Source: Pseudomonadota bacterium
GTDB lineage: Bacteria; Pseudomonadota; Alphaproteobacteria; Rhodospirillales; 2-02-FULL-58-16
Direction: 5' to 3'
NCBI GenBank assembly: GCA_022545455.1
Contig: JACZQZ010000011.1
Location: 1 to 37,701, forward strand
DNA: 37,701 nt
The notes beneath the pieces are model-generated. The model was not told the origin of the DNA, did not search any database, and saw only the letters and a list, made by a program, of their open reading frames with translations. Below, piece after piece: positions 1 through 10,107 of this stretch. The stretch's first letter is position 1; the number at the start of each line of letters is the position of its first letter. The position numbers and the translations under genes are program-made.

Positions 1-23
1 GCCTTGGTAAGCCGCCGTTGCGG

Positions 24-117
24 TCGCGTATGCGGCCCGTCGGAGGGCGTCGAAAAGTTTTGACGATGCACCGCATCGCCGGCAACTTTCCTCCTACCCG
101 ACGAGCCGCCTACGCGA
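24..117. repeat. Imperfect inverted repeat upstream of the DUF1538 operon
   Basis: The arms at 24-43 and 98-117 are reverse complements at 18 of 20 positions. Inside them lie a short AAAGTT/AACTTT match and, at the centre, a perfect CGATGC-ACC-GCATCG hairpin (64-78). Almost the whole 94-bp stretch can fold on itself. No T-run follows, so it does not look like a standard intrinsic terminator. It may be a dispersed palindromic repeat or a leader structure of the operon that begins just downstream. The first 23 bases of the window show nothing recognisable. Confidence 0.55.
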
Positions 118-162
118 TCTCTATGGGCCATGATCAGCGCCCCTTGGTATGAGGGAACCGGG

Positions 163-954
163 ATGGGGCTTTTCGACCATACCCTCGCCACGGCCATGGC
201 CACCCTGGTGGACGTGGCGCCCATCGTCGCCATCCTGTTCGGCTTCCAGTTCCTGGTCATCCGGCGGCGCCCGCCCAATCTGCGCAGGATCGCCGTCGGC
301 TTCGTCTACGTCCTCGTCGGGCTGACCCTGTTCCTGGTCGGGCTGGAAGAGGCCCTGTTCCCCATCGGCGAAGCCATGGCGCGGCAGCTTACGGCGCCCG
401 CTTTCATCGGCCCGGGCGCCGGCGGCGGCACCGTGCGCTGGAGCGATTACCTTTGGGTTTACGGGTTCGCGGCGGCCATCGGATTTGCCGCCACGGTCGC
501 CGAGCCTGCCCTGATCGCCGTGTCCATCAAGGCGCAGCAGATTTCGGGCGGCAGCATCAACGCCGTGGGCCTGCGCCTGGTGGTGGCGGCGGGCGTGGCG
601 GTGGGCGCCGCCCTGGGGGCTTTCCGCATCGTCACCGGCACGCCGCTGCCCGCCTTTATCATGGCCGGATACCTGATCGTGGTCGTGCAGACGGTGTGGG
701 CCGCCAAGACCATTGTCCCCCTGGCCTATGATTCGGGCGGGGTCACCACCTCGACGGTGACGGTGCCCGTGTTGACGGCCCTCGGACTGGGCCTGGCGTC
801 CGCCATTCCGGGGCGCAACCCGCTGATCGACGGTTTCGGATTGATTGCATTTGCCAGCCTGTTTCCCATTATATCGGTCCTGGGCTACGCCCAGCTGACC
901 TCGTGGCTGCAGGCCAGGCGGCACAAAGAGGGAGATCACAGCGATGAACCTTAA
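163..954 (+). CDS. DUF1538 family integral membrane protein
   Basis: This 263-residue, very hydrophobic protein has about six to seven predicted membrane segments and resembles the DUF1538 family, whose function is not established. In other genomes DUF1538 genes often sit with a PII-like gene, as here, which suggests a transporter or channel controlled by a small signal-binding partner (inference). I chose the ATG at 163 because GAGGG lies 7 nt before it; an in-frame ATG at 130 would add 11 residues but has no ribosome binding site. The protein has one DUF1538 unit, whereas many relatives have two units or two adjacent genes; no second copy is visible upstream. Its end overlaps the next gene by 11 nt, so the two are probably translationally coupled. 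Confidence 0.8.
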   Translation: MGLFDHTLATAMATLVDVAPIVAILFGFQFLVIRRRPPNLRRIAVGFVYVLVGLTLFLVGLEEALFPIGEAMARQLTAPAFIGPGAGGGTVRWSDYLWVYGFAAAIGFAATVAEPALIAVSIKAQQISGGSINAVGLRLVVAAGVAVGAALGAFRIVTGTPLPAFIMAGYLIVVVQTVWAAKTIVPLAYDSGGVTTSTVTVPVLTALGLGLASAIPGRNPLIDGFGLIAFASLFPIISVLGYAQLTSWLQARRHKEGDHSDEP

Positions 955-1294
955 ACTCATCATGGCCCTTGTCGGCGACGAGAAGACCGAGGCGGTGGTG
1001 AACGCCGCCCGGGAGGCCGGCGCGACCGGGGCGACGGTCATCACCAGCGGCCGCGGCGAAGGACTGAAGCCGGAGAAGACCTTTCTCGGCCTCGACCTGA
1101 GCGCCCACCGCGACGTGTTGTTGTTCCTGGTCGTGGAGGAGCGGGCGCGCGAAATCCTGGAGACCATCGCCGCCGCCGGCAATTTCGACGAGGAACCGGG
1201 GGCCGGTATCGCCTTCGAGATCGCCATCGAGGACGCCGTCGGCCTGAAAACCCAGGCCGCCACCCTGTTGAACGAAATCGAGGAAGACCAATGA
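944..1294 (+). CDS. PII-like (GlnB-fold) signalling protein
   Basis: This is a 116-residue protein of GlnB/PII-like size and fold. The start MNLKLIMALVGDEKTEAVVN matches the first strand and helix of PII proteins, and the GRGEG motif lies where PII begins its T-loop. The loop itself is short and lacks the uridylylated tyrosine of GlnB/GlnK, so it is probably not part of classical nitrogen control. PII-like proteins in such operons are thought to bind nucleotides or small anions and gate a membrane partner; the likely partner here is the DUF1538 protein encoded just upstream (inference). It overlaps the DUF1538 gene by 11 nt and the CBS gene by 4 nt (ATGA), which indicates one coupled operon. 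Confidence 0.8.
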   Translation: MNLKLIMALVGDEKTEAVVNAAREAGATGATVITSGRGEGLKPEKTFLGLDLSAHRDVLLFLVVEERAREILETIAAAGNFDEEPGAGIAFEIAIEDAVGLKTQAATLLNEIEEDQ

Positions 1295-1704
1295 CCGAGC
1301 ACACCCACGTCACGGTCGGCGACGTCATGACCCGGTCGGTGCGCACCATCGGGGGCATGGCGACGGTCGAGGAGGCCATCGAGATGATGCGCGGCGCCGG
1401 CGTCAGCTCCCTGGTGGTGGAGCGCCGGGACAAACACGACGAGTTCGGCCTGCTGGTGGTATCCGACGTCGCCGGGCAGGTCATCGGCAAGGACCGGGCC
1501 CCGGAAAGGGTGAATGTCTACGAAGTCATGTCCAAACCGGTGCTGACGCTGCCGGCCGACATGAACATCCGGTACGCCATCCGGCTTCTGGTGAAGTTCG
1601 GCCTGTCCCGGGCACTGGTCACCAACGAGGATCGCACGCCGGCGGGGATCGTGACCTTGCGCGATATGGTGCTGCGCCATGTCGGGGACGAGCCGGCGGC
1701 CTGA
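1291..1704 (+). CDS. Tandem CBS-domain protein
   Basis: This 137-residue protein consists almost entirely of two CBS motifs: VGDVMTRSVRTIG... at about residues 9-65, and VYEVMSKPVLTLPAD... at about 75-130 ending in GIVTLRDMVLRHV. Paired CBS domains form a Bateman module that commonly binds adenosine nucleotides (ATP, ADP, AMP) or SAM and reports energy state. It starts inside the stop of the PII-like gene (ATGA overlap), so the three products are made together. A membrane protein with two nucleotide-type sensors fits a transport step gated by energy or metabolite level (inference). No catalytic domain is attached. Confidence 0.88.
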   Translation: MTEHTHVTVGDVMTRSVRTIGGMATVEEAIEMMRGAGVSSLVVERRDKHDEFGLLVVSDVAGQVIGKDRAPERVNVYEVMSKPVLTLPADMNIRYAIRLLVKFGLSRALVTNEDRTPAGIVTLRDMVLRHVGDEPAA

Positions 1705-1715
1705 GCGGAACCCCC

Positions 1716-2483
1716 GTGCCCGCACCCACGAACGATTGCGCCGCCGCCCTGGGCCTCATGCGCCGGGCGCGGTGGGCGGCGCTGGCGACGGCCCTGGCGG
1801 ACCCGGCCGAGGCGGCGGAGGCGGTAACCGCCGGGTGGCCCTACGCGTCGCTGGTCACCGTGGCCTGCGACTGGGGGGGAAGCCCCATCGTGCTGCTGTC
1901 CGGGCTGTCGGACCACACCCGCAACCTGGAGGCCGACCGGCGCGCGTCCCTGCTGTTCGAGGAGGCGTCGCGCCGGGCCAATCCGCAGACCGGCCCGCGG
2001 GTGACCGTGATGGGGCGTCTGACCAGGACCGCAGATGAGCGCCTTGCCGGCCGCTTTCTCGCCCGGCATCCCCAGGCGCACCGGTACGCCGGGTTCGGCG
2101 ACTTTCATTTCCACACCATGGCGGTGGAACGGGCCCGCTACGTCGGCGGCTTCGCCCGCGCCGTGTGGCTGAAGGGCGCGACGCTGGCCGCCGACGCCGA
2201 CGCCGCGGCGGCGCTTGCCGACTGCGAGCAGGACGTTCTCGATCACATGAACCGGGACCACGCCGAGGCGATCGCGCTCTACGCCAACGTGCTCCTGGGG
2301 CGGCGCGGCAAGGCCTGGAAAATGATCGGCGTCGATCCCCATGGCGTCGACCTGGGGCTTCGCGGCAGGCTTGCCCGCCTGGACTTCGACGCACCCGTGC
2401 ACGACGCCCCATCGTGCCGGGCGGAGCTGGTGCGCCTGATGCAAGAGGCGCGGAGGCGCGAAGCGCCGACAGGGATCGCATAA
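1716..2483 (+). CDS. HugZ-like pyridoxamine-oxidase-fold protein with DUF2470 domain
   Basis: This 255-residue protein has an N-terminal split-barrel of the pyridoxamine 5'-phosphate oxidase type (about residues 10-160; [37 protein letters not shown]) and a C-terminal DUF2470 domain (about 165-245; [14 protein letters not shown]). This layout is typical of HugZ/HutZ-like proteins linked to heme handling, though many relatives are uncharacterised. The start is GTG at 1716, 11 nt after the CBS gene, so it may belong to the same operon. The last dozen residues ([12 protein letters not shown]) and the stop are supplied by the first unit of a tandem repeat array, so the repeat appears to have provided the C-terminus. 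Confidence 0.82.
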   Translation: MPAPTNDCAAALGLMRRARWAALATALADPAEAAEAVTAGWPYASLVTVACDWGGSPIVLLSGLSDHTRNLEADRRASLLFEEASRRANPQTGPRVTVMGRLTRTADERLAGRFLARHPQAHRYAGFGDFHFHTMAVERARYVGGFARAVWLKGATLAADADAAAALADCEQDVLDHMNRDHAEAIALYANVLLGRRGKAWKMIGVDPHGVDLGLRGRLARLDFDAPVHDAPSCRAELVRLMQEARRREAPTGIA

Positions 2484-2590
2484 AACCGGGCGCGCAGGCG
2501 CAAAGCGCCGACAGGGATCGCATAGAAGAGGCGCGCAGGCGCGGAGCGCCGACAGGGACCGCATAAAACCGGGCGCGCAGGCGCACGGCA
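2443..2590. repeat. Tandem array of 41-42 bp GC-rich units (locus 1)
   Basis: There are three full units and one partial unit, each ending in AGCGCCGACAGGGATCGCAT or a close variant. The GACAGGGA core recurs at 2468, 2510 and 2551 (spacing 42 and 41). Each unit contains GGCGC and GCGCC segments that can pair. Unit 1 overlaps the 3' end and stop codon of the HugZ-like gene. The same family recurs at 22.65 kb, again directly after a plus-strand stop codon. Confidence 0.85.
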
Positions 2591-2696
2591 TCCGCCGGGG
2601 GCAAAGGAAGGAGGCGCCCGGTGCGGCCGCCGGAAACCCCGCTGTTTTCCTTGCAAGCGGCCCGGTATTGCGGCACAAATCAGAGCAATTCGCATT

Positions 2697-2728
2697 GGAG
2701 CCGCCGCCCGATCCCGCACGGCGGCTTT
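2697..2728 (+). promoter_or_regulatory. Possible leader hairpin before pckG
   Basis: AGCCGCC (2699-2705) can pair with GGCGGCT (2720-2726), extended by two G-T wobble pairs, with a 14-nt loop and followed by TTTG. It lies about 40 nt before the pckG start in the probable leader. It could be an attenuator or a weak terminator for the upstream operon. The T-run is short, so this is tentative. Confidence 0.3.
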
Positions 2729-2766
2729 GTGTCCTCGGGGGGAGACGGTCCGTTGGGGGGATGTCC

Positions 2767-4587
<1,821 letters not shown>

Positions 4588-4596
4588 CGCGTATCC

Positions 4597-4613
4597 GCCG
4601 GCCCAATGCCGGC
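4597..4613. terminator. Hairpin between convergent pckG and DUF423 genes
   Basis: GCCGGC (4597-4602) and GCCGGC (4608-4613) form a 6-bp stem with a 5-nt loop. It sits in the 31-nt gap between the two convergent stop codons. No T-run is visible on either strand, so a bidirectional terminator role is only suggested by position. Confidence 0.3.
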
Positions 4614-4618
4614 CGTCC

Positions 4619-4993
4619 CTACTTCCGCGCCACCGCCACCCGGATCAGCGCCGCCCAGCCCACGAAAAAGCTCAACCCGCCGGCCGGCGCCGCCCCGGGC
4701 ACGGGCACCGACCCGGTCACGCCGAGGGCATAGAGCGACCCCGAGAACAGCACGATGCCGGCGGTGAACGCCCACCCGGCGACGCGCACCGCCGTCGACC
4801 CGGGCGCGTCGGGGCGCGACGCCAGCCACGCCACGGCGAACAGGGCCAGCGCGTGCCACATGTGGTATTGCACCGCCGTCATGAAGACGTCGCGGTGGGC
4901 CGACTCCGTGACCACCGGCGCATGCGAGCCGTAGGCCCCCGCCGCCGCCGCCAGCAACCCGTTCAGGGCCGCGAGGAAAAGCCACAACCGCAT
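4619..4993 (-). CDS. DUF423 family small membrane protein
   Basis: This 124-residue protein has four hydrophobic segments and the DUF423 pattern: LFLAALNGLLAAAAGAYGSHA at the N-terminus, then AVQYHMWHALALFAVAWLA, GIVLFSGSLYALGV and GGLSFFVGWAAL. Relatives include E. coli YgdD; the function is unknown and the location is the inner membrane. I chose the ATG at 4993 because it places the conserved MRLWLFLAALNG at the N-terminus; an in-frame ATG at 5029 would add 12 polar residues not expected in the family. It converges on pckG and appears to be transcribed alone. Confidence 0.85.
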   Translation of the reverse strand: MRLWLFLAALNGLLAAAAGAYGSHAPVVTESAHRDVFMTAVQYHMWHALALFAVAWLASRPDAPGSTAVRVAGWAFTAGIVLFSGSLYALGVTGSVPVPGAAPAGGLSFFVGWAALIRVAVARK

Positions 4994-5535
4994 GACGGTC
5001 CGTCCAACCGCGTGGCGTGTGATACGCAAAGCATGAAAATTCGGGCCATTATCGAGCCATCATGTATTGCACCATGGGGGCACAGGGAACACGGAGCCAG
5101 AAAGGAAATCAAAAGCGGCGCGACGCGCCGCCTCATACCAGCGATTGGACACAGAGGACTCAGAGAAGACACAGAGATCACAGAGAGCGCCGATGGCGCA
5201 CGGGAGTCACGAGCCCCTGCGTGCCACCCCGACGCCGGTGCCGGAAACGGTTTGGAGCACGCTCGACATCGACGACCCGATTACGGAAGCCACGGAGGCG
5301 ACCACGCCCGTCAATGGTCCGTGACACGCAGACCTCCGGCATTCCAAGGGAAACGCGCGAAGCGCAACAAACATTTCTCTGTGACCTCTGTGTCGCCTCT
5401 GCGCTCTCTGTGTCGAAGTCCACCAATGCGGTGCGCCGTGTCGGAGCAGTGATTCGACACAGAGGACTCAGAGAAACCCGGAAACACCGAACCGTTTCCG
5501 TTCGCCGCGACCGCGTTATCCTGGCGCGTCCCCGT
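4994..5535. repeat. Gene-free spacer with interspersed CACAGAGGACTCAGAG repeats
   Basis: There is no credible gene in this 540-bp stretch. It holds a short-period sequence built from ACAGAG/CAGAGA words: a direct copy at 5147-5187, an inverted copy at 5374-5420 (TTTCTCTGTGACCTCTGTGT), and another direct copy at 5451-5477 (GACACAGAGGACTCAGAGAA). A related GGGGGCACAGGGAACACGGAG lies near 5075-5097. GCGGCGC-GAC-GCGCCGC at 5115-5131 is a perfect 7-bp hairpin. Repeats of this kind occur in spacers of many environmental bacteria. The small open frames across it are repeat artefacts. Confidence 0.7.
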
Positions 5536-8500
5536 CTACTCGCCGGCGACCGCCGTGACTTGGCTGTCCCCGGCCCGGGTCACCGGGTGCTCGAGCTTGT
5601 CCAGCATCTCCTTCGGCACGACCTGGAGGAACTTGTCCTTTTCCAGGTCCCAGTCGCGCAGGAGCGCCTCGGCGAAGCGCGACTGGGTCTCCTTCACGTG
5701 CTCGGCGAGGAGCCCGCGGACGACGCCCTCCCAGTGTTCGGTCTCGATGCGCTGCCAGACGACCGAGTCGTCGTTGACCTTGCGTTCGAACACCTCTTCG
5801 GCGTCGTAGACGAAGGCCATGCCGCCGGTCATGCCGGCGGCGAAGTTGTCGCCGACGGGTCCTAAGATCACGGCGACGCCGCCGGTCATGTATTCGCAGC
5901 CGTTGGCGCCGCAGCCCTCGACCACCGCCATGGCGCCCGAGTTGCGCACGCAGAAACGCTCGCCGGCCTGGCCCGCGGCGAACAGGCTGCCCGCCGTGGC
6001 GCCGTACAGCACGGTGTTGCCGATGATGGTGTTGCGGTTGGTTTCCAGCCCGCTGGAGACGGGCGGCCTGAGCACGATGATGCCGCCCGAGAGGCCCTTG
6101 CCCACATAGTCGTTGGCGTCCCCGAAGACGTCCAGCTTCAACCCCTGGACGGCGAACGCGCCCAGGGACTGGCCGGCCGAACCCCTGAGGCGCACGGTGA
6201 TCTGACGCGGCGGCAGGCCGGTCATGCCGTAGCGCCGGGTGATCATGGAGCTCAACTTGGTGCCGATGGTGCGCTGGGTGTTGCGGATGTTATAGGCGAG
6301 TTGCATCTTCTCGCCCGCGGAAAGCGCCGTGTGGGCGTCCTCGATCATCTGGGCGTCCAGGGTCTCGGGCACTTCGTTGCGGCCCTCGATGGCGAAGTAG
6401 GGCGGGAACTCCCCGGGATCGGCCCGCGCCAGGAGCGGGTTCAGGTCCAAATCGTCCAGGTGCGGGCTGCCGCGGCTGACCTGGAACAGAAGGTCGGTGC
6501 GGCCGATGATCTCCTTGAGCGAGAGCACCCCCAACGACGCCAGGATCTCGCGCACCTCCTCGGCGATGAAGGTGAACAAATTGACCACCTTTTCGGGCGT
6601 GCCCGTGAACTTGGCGCGCAGGGATTCGTCCTGGGTGCAAATGCCGACGGGACAGGTGTTGCTGTGGCACTGGCGCACCAGGATGCAGCCCATGGCGACC
6701 AGCGCCGCGGTGCCGATGCCGAACTCCTCCCCGCCCAGCATGGCGGCGATGACCACGTCGCGCCCGGTCTTGATGCCGCCGTCGACCCTGAGCTTGACCC
6801 GGTGGCGCAGGCGGTTCAGGGTCAGCACCTGGTGGACCTCGCTCAGGCCCATCTCCCATGGGACGCCGCAGTACTTGATGCTGGACTGGGGACTGGCGCC
6901 GGTGCCGCCGGAATGGCCCGAGATCATGATCGAATCGGCCTTGGCCTTGGCGACGCCGGCGGCGATGGTGCCGATGCCGGCGCGCGCCACCAGCTTCACG
7001 CAAACCCTGGCGTCCGGGTTGATCTGTTTGAGATCGTAAATGAGCTGGGCCAGGTCCTCGATGGAATAGATGTCGTGATGGGGCGGCGGCGAGATCAGCG
7101 ACACGCCCGGTGTCGAGTGGCGCAGATGCGCGATCTCCGCCGATACCTTGAAGCCGGGGAGCTGGCCGCCTTCGCCGGGCTTGGAGCCCTGGGCCATCTT
7201 GATCTCGATCTCGCGGCAGTTGTTGAGGTACTCCGCGTTCACCCCGAACCGTCCCGACGCGATCTGCTTGATCGTCGAATTGGCGTTGTCGCCGTTGGGA
7301 CGCGGCTTGAAGCGCTCGGACGACTCGCCGCCCTCGCCGCAGTCGGACTGGGCGCCGATCTGATTCATGGCGATGGCCAGCGTCTCGTGCGCCTCGCGCG
7401 ACAGTGCCCCGTGGGACATGGCGCCGGTGACGAAACGCTTGCGGATATTGGTGGTGGATTCCACGTCGTCGATGGAGACCGGAGCCCGGCTGGGATCGAA
7501 ATCCCAGAGGTCGCGCAGGTGTATGGGCGGCATGTTACGGACCGCCTCGGTGTAGCGCTTGAAGGTGCGGAAACTGTCCGTGCCCACCGCCGTCTGCAGG
7601 GTGTGGATCTGCCTGGCCTCGAAGGCGTGGACCTCGCCGCCGTGGCGATAGCGGTAAAAGCCGCCGACGGGCAGGGTAACGACGTCCTCGGTCCACGCCA
7701 GGGCATGCATTTCCAGCACCTTGTGCTGAATGCCCGGGAGCCCGATGCCGGAAATGCGCGACGGCATGCCGGGGAAGAACTCCGCCACCAGGGCGCGCGA
7801 CAGGCCGACGGCCTCGAAGTTGTAGCCGCCGCGATAGGAGCTGATGATCGAAATGCCCATCTTCGACATGATCTTGAGAAGCCCGTCATCGATGGCCTTC
7901 TTGAAGCGGCTCAGGCAGGTCTCCAGGTCGACGGTGCCGAAGAGCCCGCGGCGGTGGCGGTCGGCGAGGGATTCCTCGGCCAGATAGGCGTTCACCGTCG
8001 TCGCCCCGACGCCGATGAGGACGGCGAAGTAATGGACGTCCATGCACTCGCCCGAGTGCACGTTGAGCGAGGTAAAGGTGCGCAGGTGCTGGCGCACCAA
8101 ATGGGTGTTCACGGCGCCGGTGGCCAGGATCATGGGCACGGGGGCGCGCCCGGGGCCGATGTTCCTGTCGCTCAGGATGACATGGACGCAACCGCCCCTG
8201 ACCGCGGTTTCCGTCTCCTGCTGGATACGGACAAGGGCCTCGCGGAGCACGTTGCTGTCGGCTTCTCCGCCGCCCACGGCGTCGAGGGTGCAGTCGATCT
8301 CCACCGCCGTGTCGCCCAGGTAGGCCCGCATCCCCTCGAATTCGGCGTTCAGCAGCACCGGCGATTCCAGCTGCATCAGCCGGCACTGGGATTCGTCCTC
8401 GTCCAGGATGTTGCCCAGGTTGCCGAGCCGCGTTCGCAACGACATCACCTGGCGTTCGCGCAAGGAGTCGATGGGCGGGTTGGTCACCTGGCTGAAGTTC

Positions 8501-10107
8501 TGACGGAAGAAGTGATGGAGGCCGCGGTATTTGTCCGACAGCACGGCCACCGGCGTGTCGTCGCCCATGGAGCCCGTGGCCTCCTTGGACTCCTCGGTCA
8601 TGGGGTGGAGGATGAGTTCCAGGTCCTCCATGCTCCACCCGGCGGTCAACTGGCGCCGGCGCAATTCCTCGGCGTCGAACCGCTGCAGGGCCTTGGCGGC
8701 CGACGTAATCCGGCCGTCAATCCGGTCGATGTGCTTGACCCAGGAGCCGAAGGGCTGCTGTGCGGCCAGCATGTCCTTGAGTTCGTGGTCGTGGTACAGC
8801 CGGCCTTCCTCCAGGTCGACGGCAATCATCTGGCCGGGCCCGACGCGCCCCTTTTCGACGACCTTGGTTTCGTCGATTCGCACCATGCCGGTCTCGGAGC
8901 CGACGATCAGCAGTCCGTCGCCGGTCACCGTATAGCGCAGCGGCCTGAGCCCGTTCCGGTCCATGGCCCCCAGCACCCACCGGCCGCCGAAGGCGGTGAT
9001 GGCGGCGGGCCCGTCCCAGGGTTCGATGACCGCATTGGCGTAGGCGTACAGGTCCCGGTGGGCCTCGGGCATGGCCGGCTTGTTGCTCGACGCATCGGGG
9101 ATCAGCATGGCGTTGACCATGGGCAGCGAGCGGCCGGCCCGCATCATGACCTCGTACACCGCATCGAAGGCGGCCGAGTCCGAACTTTCGGCCTGGATCA
9201 CCGGCTTGAGGTCGTCGATGGAGTCGCCGAACGTCTCATGCGCCATGCGCGGCTCATGGCAGGCCATCCAGTTGATATTGCCGCTGAGCGTGTTGATCTC
9301 GCCGTTGTGGGCGAGGACGCGGAAGGGCTGGGCGAGGTGCCAGGTGGGAAAGGTGTTGGTGGAATAGCGCTGGTGATAGACGGCGAAGTTGGAAATGAAG
9401 CGGTCGTCCAGAAGGTCCGGATAGAACGCCGTCAGCTGCTCGGCCAGGAACATGCCCTTGTAGATCACCGCACGCGACGACAGCGAGCAGATGTAGAATT
9501 CCTTGATGTACTCGGCCAGCACCGCGTTCTCGATGCGCCGGCGGATGATGTAGAGGTCGGTCTCGAACTGGGCGTTGCTCACCTCCTTGGTGTTGGCGAT
9601 CATGATCTGCTCGATCTCGGGGCGGTTGGCGTTGGCCTTCTCGCCGATGACGCCGACGTCCACCGGCACCTGGCGCCACCCGTAGATGGTGTAGCCGAAG
9701 CGCAGGATCTCGGCCTCGACGATGCAGCGGCAGCGCTCCTGGGCGCCGAGGTCGGTCTTGGGCAGGAAGACCATGCCCACGGCGAGGCGCCGGGGAAGGA
9801 CCTCGTGGCCGGTGCGCTGGACGTGCTGCTTGAAGAAGTCCTGGGGGATCTGCAGGTGGATGCCGGCGCCGTCGCCGGTCTTGCCGTCGGCATCCACGGC
9901 GCCCCGGTGCCACACCGATTTCAGCGCGTTGATGCCGGCCAGAACCACCTCGCGCCGCGGCTTGCCGTCGATGGCGGCGACGAAACCGACGCCACAGGCA
10001 TCGTGTTCGTCGGCCGGGTCGTAGAGGCCGGTTGCGGCCAGGTGCCGAGCGTTGGCCCGCCACTCCCGGATGAACCGCTTGCCGTCCTCGCGCGTCTTGG
10101 TGCTCAT
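5536..10107 (-). CDS. gltB: Glutamate synthase (NADPH) large subunit
   Basis: This subunit hydrolyses glutamine and combines the ammonia with 2-oxoglutarate to make glutamate, using electrons passed from GltD. The 1523 residues comprise a class-II glutaminase domain (first about 430), central and FMN/2-oxoglutarate synthase domains, and a C-terminal beta-helix. The nucleophile is Cys38 in DACGVGF, so a propeptide of about 37 residues is expected to be removed, as in Azospirillum GltB. The 3Fe-4S cysteines are visible in CILVRQCHSNTCPVGIC. The frame stays open upstream to 10602, but that part is antisense to gltD reading. The start at 10107 has GGGGA before it and overlaps the gltD stop by 4 nt (ATGA). 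Confidence 0.97.
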   Translation of the reverse strand: MSTKTREDGKRFIREWRANARHLAATGLYDPADEHDACGVGFVAAIDGKPRREVVLAGINALKSVWHRGAVDADGKTGDGAGIHLQIPQDFFKQHVQRTGHEVLPRRLAVGMVFLPKTDLGAQERCRCIVEAEILRFGYTIYGWRQVPVDVGVIGEKANANRPEIEQIMIANTKEVSNAQFETDLYIIRRRIENAVLAEYIKEFYICSLSSRAVIYKGMFLAEQLTAFYPDLLDDRFISNFAVYHQRYSTNTFPTWHLAQPFRVLAHNGEINTLSGNINWMACHEPRMAHETFGDSIDDLKPVIQAESSDSAAFDAVYEVMMRAGRSLPMVNAMLIPDASSNKPAMPEAHRDLYAYANAVIEPWDGPAAITAFGGRWVLGAMDRNGLRPLRYTVTGDGLLIVGSETGMVRIDETKVVEKGRVGPGQMIAVDLEEGRLYHDHELKDMLAAQQPFGSWVKHIDRIDGRITSAAKALQRFDAEELRRRQLTAGWSMEDLELILHPMTEESKEATGSMGDDTPVAVLSDKYRGLHHFFRQNFSQVTNPPIDSLRERQVMSLRTRLGNLGNILDEDESQCRLMQLESPVLLNAEFEGMRAYLGDTAVEIDCTLDAVGGGEADSNVLREALVRIQQETETAVRGGCVHVILSDRNIGPGRAPVPMILATGAVNTHLVRQHLRTFTSLNVHSGECMDVHYFAVLIGVGATTVNAYLAEESLADRHRRGLFGTVDLETCLSRFKKAIDDGLLKIMSKMGISIISSYRGGYNFEAVGLSRALVAEFFPGMPSRISGIGLPGIQHKVLEMHALAWTEDVVTLPVGGFYRYRHGGEVHAFEARQIHTLQTAVGTDSFRTFKRYTEAVRNMPPIHLRDLWDFDPSRAPVSIDDVESTTNIRKRFVTGAMSHGALSREAHETLAIAMNQIGAQSDCGEGGESSERFKPRPNGDNANSTIKQIASGRFGVNAEYLNNCREIEIKMAQGSKPGEGGQLPGFKVSAEIAHLRHSTPGVSLISPPPHHDIYSIEDLAQLIYDLKQINPDARVCVKLVARAGIGTIAAGVAKAKADSIMISGHSGGTGASPQSSIKYCGVPWEMGLSEVHQVLTLNRLRHRVKLRVDGGIKTGRDVVIAAMLGGEEFGIGTAALVAMGCILVRQCHSNTCPVGICTQDESLRAKFTGTPEKVVNLFTFIAEEVREILASLGVLSLKEIIGRTDLLFQVSRGSPHLDDLDLNPLLARADPGEFPPYFAIEGRNEVPETLDAQMIEDAHTALSAGEKMQLAYNIRNTQRTIGTKLSSMITRRYGMTGLPPRQITVRLRGSAGQSLGAFAVQGLKLDVFGDANDYVGKGLSGGIIVLRPPVSSGLETNRNTIIGNTVLYGATAGSLFAAGQAGERFCVRNSGAMAVVEGCGANGCEYMTGGVAVILGPVGDNFAAGMTGGMAFVYDAEEVFERKVNDDSVVWQRIETEHWEGVVRGLLAEHVKETQSRFAEALLRDWDLEKDKFLQVVPKEMLDKLEHPVTRAGDSQVTAVAGE

